In this document: positions 1 to 4,329 of the stretch, piece after piece
How the letters are laid out: each line of letters begins with the position of its first letter
Numbering within the stretch: the first letter of the stretch is position 1
Assembly: GCA_028694545.1 (NCBI GenBank)
Contig: JAQVKV010000182.1
Coordinates: 1-5,897, forward strand
Direction of reading: 5' to 3'
Length of the DNA stretch: 5,897 bases
Source: Zavarzinia sp.
GTDB taxonomy: Bacteria > Pseudomonadota > Alphaproteobacteria > Zavarziniales > Zavarziniaceae
Position numbers and translations under genes: made by a program
The notes under the pieces: model-generated
Databases searched by the model: none
What the model saw: the letters and a program-made list of their open reading frames with translations, nothing else
What the model was told of the DNA's origin: nothing

Positions 1-1
1 G

Positions 2-1660
2 GCCATGGCGTCGGACTGGACGCGGGAAGGCACCGACGCCCTGGCCCGGGCACGGACCAGCTTGCCGGAAGACGCCTGGCGCGACCTCTGGCGCCGCGTC
101 TTGGCGGCGGGCGTACCACCCGAAGCCGCGACGAGGGGCAGCAATGCCTTCGCCCTGTCGGGTCGGCGCACGGCCCATGGCGCCGCCATAGTCGCCGCTG
201 ATCCGCATCTGCCGCTCGGCCTGCCCGGCCTCTGTTTCGTCGCGGGGCTGCAGGGTCCGCGCACGCGGGCCGTGGGCGTGATGATGCCCGGCGTGCCCAC
301 CATGCCCATCGGCCGCAACGAAGACATCGCCTGGGGCAGCACCAACCTCTATGCCCGTACCAGCGACCTCGTCGATGCGAAGGATCTGCCGCTGCGCGAA
401 GCCTCCGCCACGGTGAACGTCCGCGGCGGCAAGCCCCGCCGTCTCGTGTGGCGCGAAAGCACTCTCGGCCCGATCGTCAGCGACACGCGGACAAGGCCTC
501 ATGCCGAACCGGTCGCCCTGCGCTGGATGGGCCATGCCCCGAGCGACGAGACAGGCGCCCTGCTCGCCGTCGCCAGGGCGCGGAACTGGGCGGAATTCCG
601 TGCCGCCCTCGATGGCTTCGCCGTGCCCGGCCTCAATTTCACCTTCGCCGACAGGGAGGGCCGTGTCGGCCAACTGCGCGCCGCCCATGTGCCGCGCGGC
701 CGCGCCCGCGACCCCGACGACCTTCTGCTGACCCCGGATCAGGCCTGGACGGCGGACAAGCGGGCGACGGCAACCGACCTGCCCGCCGTCTTCGACCCGG
801 ACGAGGGCTTCGTCGTCTCCGCGAACGAGGCGCCGCCGGCGGAGGGCCCGGTCATCGGCTTCTATTTCCCGCCGCCCGACCGCGCCCTGCGACTGCGCGA
901 GCTGATCGCCCCCTTGCGCGATGCCACGGTGGACGGCCTGCGCCATCTCCAGGCCGACGTCTTCCACGCGCCAGCGCTGGCCGGACGGGATCGCCTGCTG
1001 ACCGCCTTCGGGCCCGGGCCGCGTACGGCCAAGGCCCAGGCCATCCTGAACCGGATGAGCGCCTGGGACGGTTTCTACGACGCCGAATCCATCGGCGCGA
1101 CGGCTTACGAATTCATCCTGGCCCGCCTCGTGGCCCTGCTGCTGAAGCGACGCCCGCTCGCGGTCTACGACGCAATCCGCCGCTCCCGCGCCATGATTTT
1201 CGAGGATCTGGCCGCCCTGCCCGTGGCCGAACTTCGGCGGACGACCGAAAAGGCCCTGGCCGCCGTCGCCCGTCACTGGCCGGCGGATGCGCGCTGGGGC
1301 ACGGTCCATGCGCTGGCGCCGAACCATCCGCTGCATGCCTTGCCCCGGATCGGGCGCGCCTTCGCCGCCCCCCGCCTGCCGGGCGCCGGCTGCAACGACA
1401 CGGTCGCGAAGACGAGCCACGGGCTTTCCTTCAAGCCCCACGTCGCCGGCTTCGGCGCGGCACTCCGCCATGTCGCCGACCTCGGCGATCCGGACGCCAA
1501 CTGGTTTCGCCTGTTCGGCGGGCAGGACGGCTGGGCGGGCTCGGAAAACGCGTTGGACCAGCTCGCCGGCTGGCACCAGGGCGCCGATATCCAGGTTCCC
1601 TTGCGAATCGAGAGCGTGCGCCGCCGCTTCGCGCGGCGACTGGTGATCCGCCCCGCCTGA
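2..1660 (+). CDS. Penicillin amidase (acylase) family protein, 5' partial
   Basis: Ntn-hydrolase of the penicillin/cephalosporin/acyl-homoserine-lactone acylase family, which cleaves amide bonds of acylated substrates, normally in the periplasm after self-cleavage into alpha and beta chains. Counting from the ATG at 5, the beta chain should begin at Ser46 in GSNAFALSG, the autoprocessing and nucleophile site. ADPHL follows, with His68 at beta position 23. The family signature GRNEDIAWGSTN is at 103-114, GLNFTFADREG at 209-219, and SANEAP at 272-277, whose Asn274 is the likely oxyanion-hole Asn. The C-terminus keeps the family pattern GGQDGW...SEN..DQ..GW. Only 45 residues precede Ser46, whereas family alpha chains run to well over 100 residues, and the frame is open to the window edge. 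The ATG at 5 is therefore probably internal, with the signal peptide and most of the alpha chain outside. The substrate cannot be told from sequence. It converges on the next gene with a 4-base gap. Confidence 0.92.
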   Translation, partial: AMASDWTREGTDALARARTSLPEDAWRDLWRRVLAAGVPPEAATRGSNAFALSGRRTAHGAAIVAADPHLPLGLPGLCFVAGLQGPRTRAVGVMMPGVPTMPIGRNEDIAWGSTNLYARTSDLVDAKDLPLREASATVNVRGGKPRRLVWRESTLGPIVSDTRTRPHAEPVALRWMGHAPSDETGALLAVARARNWAEFRAALDGFAVPGLNFTFADREGRVGQLRAAHVPRGRARDPDDLLLTPDQAWTADKRATATDLPAVFDPDEGFVVSANEAPPAEGPVIGFYFPPPDRALRLRELIAPLRDATVDGLRHLQADVFHAPALAGRDRLLTAFGPGPRTAKAQAILNRMSAWDGFYDAESIGATAYEFILARLVALLLKRRPLAVYDAIRRSRAMIFEDLAALPVAELRRTTEKALAAVARHWPADARWGTVHALAPNHPLHALPRIGRAFAAPRLPGAGCNDTVAKTSHGLSFKPHVAGFGAALRHVADLGDPDANWFRLFGGQDGWAGSENALDQLAGWHQGADIQVPLRIESVRRRFARRLVIRPA

Positions 1661-1664
1661 ACCG

Positions 1665-2090
1665 TCAATGCACGGCCGATCCGGGCGGCGGGATCTCGTC
1701 ATCCTCCGCCGGATCGAAACTGCCGGCCATCGGGCTTGCCTGATGATGGGACAGGCGCCACTGCGCATCCTCGAGTACGAAGACATTGGTTGCCGCCAGC
1801 GCCTGGCCCCCGATCATCTCGACCGACAGCACGGTGGCGACGCCGGGCGCCAGTATCAGGACCTGCTCCGCCTCGCAATGGACCGATGGGCTGCCGGGGT
1901 TGGAGAGAATGTCGGCCCAGGACTTCAGCACCTGTCGCCGGTCCGTCATCGGTGGCCAGCCCGGATGGACACAGGACACAGGCCCCTGCTTGCACCAGAG
2001 CGACAGCATGGTCACGATGTCGCGATGGCGAAACGCGGTGTAGAAGGCGGCGTTGGCCGCCAGGACGGCCGCTTCGACGCTTGTGCTCAC
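1665..2090 (-). CDS. SnoaL-like / NTF2-like domain protein
   Basis: A 141-residue single-domain protein that looks like the SnoaL-like branch of the NTF2 fold, a cone-shaped alpha+beta barrel used by small enzymes and by ligand-binding proteins. The N-terminal helices (about 5-33, with AFYTAFRHRDIVTMLSLW) lead into the block VSCVHPGWPP at 38-47. The region ends with strands containing ATNVFVLED and WRLSHHQASP (about 100-120), a pattern common in proteobacterial nuclear transport factor 2 family proteins. An acidic, proline-rich tail follows. There is no signal peptide, so it is probably cytosolic. The GTG start is chosen because GGGAG lies 7 bases upstream of it. Its stop is 4 bases from the acylase stop, and it is divergent from the protease gene across 99 bases. 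Whether it is an enzyme or a binding protein is not visible; family membership is fairly sure, function unknown. Confidence 0.85.
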   Translation of the reverse strand: MSTSVEAAVLAANAAFYTAFRHRDIVTMLSLWCKQGPVSCVHPGWPPMTDRRQVLKSWADILSNPGSPSVHCEAEQVLILAPGVATVLSVEMIGGQALAATNVFVLEDAQWRLSHHQASPMAGSFDPAEDDEIPPPGSAVH

Positions 2091-2097
2091 GATCCTG

Positions 2098-2102
2098 CTC
2101 CC
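2098..2102 (-). promoter_or_regulatory. Ribosome binding site of the SnoaL-like gene
   Basis: GGGAG on the minus strand, followed by a 7-base spacer to the GTG at 2090-2088. It supports that non-ATG start. Confidence 0.6.
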
Positions 2103-2189
2103 GGCTGAGGTCCCCCATCCTAGCAGCCTGTGGCGCCGATCATAGACGGCCGGCCGCCCTCATGGTTTCCTCGCCTTACCAAAGGACGC

Positions 2190-3035
2190 ATGAAGACCCG
2201 TGATGCGACACCGCCCCCCCTGACCGGATTGTTTCTCGCCCTGATGCTGGTCCTGCCGGCACAGGTCGCGCAGTCGCGCGCGCCGGACGACATGACGCCG
2301 CTGCCGAAATATCCGGGCGGCTCCGCCCCGCCGGCGGGCAAGGCCGATCCGCGCCACCGCCCCGCCCCCGGGGCGGCGGCCGCGCTGGACAGCCTGCCGC
2401 CGCTACCACTCGCCGCGATCGGTGTCGTCGACCTTGGCGAGAGCTTCTGCACCGGGACCGTGGTCGGGCCGCGCATCGTGCTGACCGCCGCCCATTGCGT
2501 CTTCAATGCCTTCGGACAGGTGCGCATGCCGCGCCGCTTCCTTGCCGGCCACGGCGAGAATGGCACATTGGCCGAGGCGCGGGTGGTCGAGGCCTTTATC
2601 CCGCCCGACTACAACCTGCGGCGTTTCCAGGAGACCAACGACATCGACGGCCTCGACTGGGCGATCCTCGAACTCGATACCGACATCGGCGTCATGACCG
2701 GCGAAGTCGAGATCGCCAGTTTCGACCGCAAGCAGTTGAAGACCTATGACGGTGCCAGCCGAAGCTTCGTCCAGATCGGCTATGGCGAGAAGGACGGCGA
2801 CGTGGTGACCATCCGCCCCGGCTGCACCGTGATCGAGGCCTGGGACGACAACACTTTCGGCCACAATTGCGGCAGCGTCTCGGGCGATTCCGGGGGGCCG
2901 GACCTCGCCTTCATCGAGGGGCGCTGGCAGATCATCGGCATCGAATCGGCCGAGATCGACACGGACGCCTCGAAGGGCGTGGACATGGCCGTCTCGGCGC
3001 GCGCCTTCGCGGCGGAAGCCGCGCGCCACCGCTGA
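2190..3035 (+). CDS. Secreted trypsin-like serine protease (S1 fold)
   Basis: A 281-residue exported serine protease. From the ATG at 2190, residues 1-29 form a signal peptide (MKTRD..., hydrophobic core LFLALMLVLPAQVA, cleavage near 27-29), then a Pro/Gly/Ala-rich segment to about 70, then the chymotrypsin fold. The triad is visible: His102 in TAAHC, Asp156 in GLDWAIL and Ser234 in GDSGGP. Cys87 and Cys103 match the conserved disulfide next to the catalytic His, and Cys212 and Cys227 may form a second one. The position equivalent to trypsin Asp189 is Gly228, and the usual Cys191 is Val230, so trypsin-like Lys/Arg specificity is not expected. An in-frame GTG at 2130 would place 20 extra residues before the signal peptide. 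The ATG at 2190 is preferred, with AAAGGA 3 bases upstream, a rather short spacing. The stop directly abuts the stop of the next gene on the other strand. The substrate is unknown. Confidence 0.93.
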   Translation: MKTRDATPPPLTGLFLALMLVLPAQVAQSRAPDDMTPLPKYPGGSAPPAGKADPRHRPAPGAAAALDSLPPLPLAAIGVVDLGESFCTGTVVGPRIVLTAAHCVFNAFGQVRMPRRFLAGHGENGTLAEARVVEAFIPPDYNLRRFQETNDIDGLDWAILELDTDIGVMTGEVEIASFDRKQLKTYDGASRSFVQIGYGEKDGDVVTIRPGCTVIEAWDDNTFGHNCGSVSGDSGGPDLAFIEGRWQIIGIESAEIDTDASKGVDMAVSARAFAAEAARHR

Positions 3036-3050
3036 TCAGGGCTGGCGCGC
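3021..3050. terminator. Imperfect palindrome over two abutting stop codons
   Basis: GCGCGCCA (3021-3028) is an exact inverted repeat of TGGCGCGC (3043-3050). Its centre, between 3035 and 3036, coincides with that of the inner palindrome CTGATCAG (3032-3039), formed by the two opposing stop codons (TGA|TCA). Only two symmetric position pairs mismatch (3029/3042 and 3031/3040). An overlapping perfect palindrome GCTGGCGCGCCAGC lies at 3041-3054. No U-tract follows on either strand, so action as an intrinsic terminator is inferred; it could instead protect transcript 3' ends or be a product of high GC. Confidence 0.4.
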
Positions 3051-3617
3051 CAGCAGGGCCGTGGTGCAATCGGGCGCACCGTTCAGGGTGGCGCGCATTG
3101 CCATCTCGTCTTCGGACAGCTCGAGATCGAAACCGATCATGACGTAGCCTGTCGGCCGTTCGATCCAGGCGTCGGGGAAGGTTGTCAGACGCCGTGCACC
3201 CGCGCCCGGGGTGGGGCCGATCACGCGGAAACGCCCGGCCGGAACCCCCGGATTGCTGGCCACCGGGTAGAAAGAAACAATGGCCGTCATCTCTCCGCCC
3301 GAAGGCGCGTCGAAACTCATGGTAACGCCGGTCAGGCCCTGCGCGCAGGTATAAGTGCCCATCCAGACCCCCGAGAACCCCGTATCGGACACCGCCGGAC
3401 GGGCAGGCGCCGGGCGAGCGGGAGCCGGGGCCGGTGCTGGAGCGGGGGCCGGTGCTGGAGCGGGCTCTGGCGCCGGCGTCGCCTCGGGTGTGCGCCGCCC
3501 GCTCATGCCGCCGAGGAAACTGCCCTGGGCGACGGCGCCTTCCGCGACCACGAGGCTGACGAACGCGCAGACGAGCAGCCCCGCCAGCGCCCTGCTCCGA
3601 AATCCTATCCCGAACAA
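3036..3617 (-). CDS. Secreted protein with Pro-Ala linker and unknown C-terminal domain
   Basis: Function not recognised. From the TTG at 3617 the product is 193 residues. A clear signal peptide (FGIGFRSR, then ALAGLLVCAFVSLVVAEGAVA) has a likely cleavage after Ala30, followed by a short Gly/Ser region. A Pro-Ala repeat of about 30 residues (roughly 44-75) probably forms a stiff extended linker. A compact C-terminal domain (about 80-193) begins FSGVWMGTYTCAQG, contains FPDAWIERPTGYVMIGFDLEL, and ends with a second cysteine in NGAPDCTTALLARQP; Cys91 and Cys184 could form a disulfide. The pattern W-G-Y-x-C-x-Q-G...W-I-x-x-P-x-G-Y recalls C-terminal domains I have seen in alphaproteobacterial secreted and caspase-like proteins, but I cannot name the family. 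A longer version from a TTG at 3689 (217 residues) is possible but would bury the signal peptide and has no ribosome site. The TTG at 3617 has one, and a -10-like box lies between the two. Confidence 0.8.
   Translation of the reverse strand: MFGIGFRSRALAGLLVCAFVSLVVAEGAVAQGSFLGGMSGRRTPEATPAPEPAPAPAPAPAPAPAPARPAPARPAVSDTGFSGVWMGTYTCAQGLTGVTMSFDAPSGGEMTAIVSFYPVASNPGVPAGRFRVIGPTPGAGARRLTTFPDAWIERPTGYVMIGFDLELSEDEMAMRATLNGAPDCTTALLARQP
3427..3462. repeat. Two exact tandem copies of an 18-base unit in the Pro-Ala linker
   Basis: The unit GGGGCCGGTGCTGGAGCG (plus strand) occurs at 3427-3444 and again, identically, at 3445-3462. It codes on the minus strand for Ala-Pro pairs. Eighteen bases is six codons, so gain or loss of a unit keeps frame. 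The flanking linker is also Pro-Ala but uses other codons, which suggests a recent duplication. Confidence 0.85.
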
Positions 3618-3619
3618 TG

Positions 3620-3630
3620 CCTTTCCCCCC
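3620..3630 (-). promoter_or_regulatory. Ribosome binding site deciding the TTG start of the linker protein
   Basis: The minus strand reads GGGGGGAAAGG and then CA before the TTG at 3617-3615. The purine-rich run ends 2 bases from the start, with its G6 stretch 7 bases away. It supports the short, signal-peptide-first start over the TTG at 3689, which has no purine run upstream. Confidence 0.45.
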
Positions 3631-3658
3631 GAAATCGCAGTCCGTTCCAACGGCCGGG

Positions 3659-3687
3659 ATGATAGCAGCGTGTGCACGTCTTGTCGC
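3659..3687 (-). promoter_or_regulatory. Candidate sigma70 promoter of the linker-protein gene
   Basis: On the minus strand GCGACA (3687-3682, 4 of 6 to TTGACA) is followed by a 17-base spacer and TATCAT (3664-3659, 5 of 6 to TATAAT). Transcription would start near 3652, about 35 bases before the TTG at 3617 and downstream of the alternative TTG at 3689. A prediction by eye only. Confidence 0.3.
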
Positions 3688-3699
3688 AAGGGCTGGAGC

Positions 3700-3727
3700 T
3701 TGACGGGCCCCGGTCCGGATCAATAGT
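3700..3727 (+). promoter_or_regulatory. Candidate sigma70 promoter of the DUF1036 gene
   Basis: TTGACG (3700-3705, 5 of 6 to consensus), a 16-base spacer, then AATAGT (3722-3727, 4 of 6). Initiation near 3735 would give a 5' leader of about 140 bases containing the two hairpins at 3747-3769 and 3788-3820. I saw no better pair closer to the gene. A prediction by eye only. Confidence 0.3.
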
Positions 3728-3746
3728 TTCGTAGCACCCGTCGCGG

Positions 3747-3769
3747 CATCGCCCGCCAAGGCGGGAATG
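3747..3769. repeat. GC-rich inverted repeat, REP-like
   Basis: CCCGCC (3752-3757), AA, GGCGGG (3760-3765) form a perfect inverted repeat, with CAT and ATG as further outer arms around an imperfect step. It resembles the dispersed CATTCCCGCC...GGCGGGAATG type of intergenic repeat found in many proteobacteria, with a decayed left arm. One copy only is seen here, so repeat-family membership is a guess. Confidence 0.4.
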
Positions 3770-3787
3770 TCGGGGCCCTTCCGCGAT

Positions 3788-3820
3788 CCTGCCCGTCACT
3801 GTGGCGGTGATCACTGCAGG
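3788..3820 (+). other. Two-part stem-loop in the putative DUF1036 leader
   Basis: CCTGC (3788-3792) pairs with GCAGG (3816-3820), and inside it TCAC (3796-3799) pairs with GTGA (3807-3810), separated by a 3/5 internal loop and closed by a 7-base loop. It lies about 57 bases before the start codon. It is modest in strength, and no riboswitch class is recognised. Confidence 0.25.
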
Positions 3821-3862
3821 GTGGGGACGACATGGGCAGAATGGACTCATGTCGAATCAATC

Positions 3863-3868
3863 AAGGAG
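3863..3868 (+). promoter_or_regulatory. Ribosome binding site of the DUF1036 gene
   Basis: AAGGAG with an 8-base spacer to the ATG at 3877. It is a near-consensus site and fixes this start rather than the in-frame upstream start at 3832. Confidence 0.8.
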
Positions 3869-3876
3869 TGAACGGC

Positions 3877-4317
3877 ATGAGCATCCGTTCGACGATCATC
3901 GCCACCGCGGGGCTCGCGGCGGCCACCGTCGCCTTCGCGTCGCCGGCCTTTGCTGAATACAAGGTCTGCAACAAGACTTCGCGCACCACCTCCGTCGCCG
4001 TCGGCTATTACGACGACCGGACCAATGATGGCGTCTCGAACGGCGTCTGGACGTCCGAAGGCTGGTGGAACATCCAGCCCGGTTCCTGCGCCACGCCGAT
4101 CGAAGGGCCGCTGAAGGTTCGCTACGTCTATATCTATGCCGAACATCCGGACGGCAGCAGCTGGCCGGGCGATTCGCCGTTCTGCGCCAAGGACGCATCC
4201 TTCACCATTCGCGGCAACGAGAACTGCGAACGGCGCGGCTTCTACACCAAGAATTTCACCGAAGTCGACACCGGCGCGGACGCGAAATCCTACACCACCA
4301 ACCTGACGGACGATTGA
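3877..4317 (+). CDS. Secreted DUF1036 domain protein
   Basis: A 146-residue exported protein of the DUF1036 family, common in alphaproteobacteria and without a firmly established function. Residues 1-26 are a signal peptide (MSIRS, then a hydrophobic Ala-rich core ending SPAFA) with cleavage before Glu27. The mature part opens with YKVCNKTS and shows the family order: a GYYDD segment, the aromatic block WTSEGWWNIQPGSC (58-71), RYVYIYAEH (82-90), FCAKDASFTIRG (102-113), then C..RGFYTKNF...VDTG. Cysteines 31, 71, 103 and 117 make two disulfides likely. The start at 3877 has a near-consensus AAGGAG 8 bases upstream; an earlier in-frame start at 3832 would put 15 residues before the signal peptide and is rejected. 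It is divergent from the linker-protein gene and convergent with hrpB, with 6 bases between the stops. Periplasmic or secreted location is inferred from the signal peptide. Confidence 0.92.
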   Translation: MSIRSTIIATAGLAAATVAFASPAFAEYKVCNKTSRTTSVAVGYYDDRTNDGVSNGVWTSEGWWNIQPGSCATPIEGPLKVRYVYIYAEHPDGSSWPGDSPFCAKDASFTIRGNENCERRGFYTKNFTEVDTGADAKSYTTNLTDD

Positions 4318-4329
4318 TCGCCGTCAGGT
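4301..4329. terminator. Stem-loop spanning the stop codons of the DUF1036 gene and hrpB
   Basis: ACCTGACGG (4301-4309) is an exact 9-base inverted repeat of CCGTCAGGT (4321-4329). After one bulged A (4310) the stem continues CGA/TCG to a TTGA loop. The TGA stop of the DUF1036 gene sits in the loop region and the hrpB stop (TCA on plus, 4324-4326) sits in the right arm. The structure is equally strong on both strands, so it could serve both converging transcripts. There is no U-tract on either side, so intrinsic termination is inferred. Confidence 0.5.

Noticed and set aside
5..7. ATG at the left edge as the true start of the acylase
   Set aside because: It leaves only 45 residues before the beta-chain Ser and no signal peptide, and the frame is open to the edge, so the gene more likely starts outside the window.
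1619..1638. GC-rich stem-loop near the end of the acylase gene (CGCCG-C-CGC, TTC, GCGCGGCG)
   Set aside because: It lies within the codons of an Arg-rich tail and has no U-tract; at this GC content such a short stem is expected by chance.
448..1743. Long open frame (431 codons) on + inside the acylase gene
   Set aside because: Its translation is Arg/Pro/Ala-rich with no domain pattern, and it overlaps a gene with clear family motifs. This is the usual shadow frame of GC-rich coding DNA.
2091..2189. Promoter pair in the divergent SnoaL-like/protease intergenic region
   Set aside because: A TATGAT box (minus strand, 2144-2139) is present, but no -35-like sequence sits at a fitting distance, and nothing convincing is seen on the plus strand.
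2403..3029. Antisense open frame (208 codons) opposite the protease
   Set aside because: It mirrors the codon pattern of the protease, whose triad and signal peptide show the true frame; no ribosome site or motif of its own.
2932..3759. Open frame (275 codons) on - across the protease end and the linker-protein gene
   Set aside because: Arg-rich shadow frame; the overlapping frame has a signal peptide and a sensible domain.
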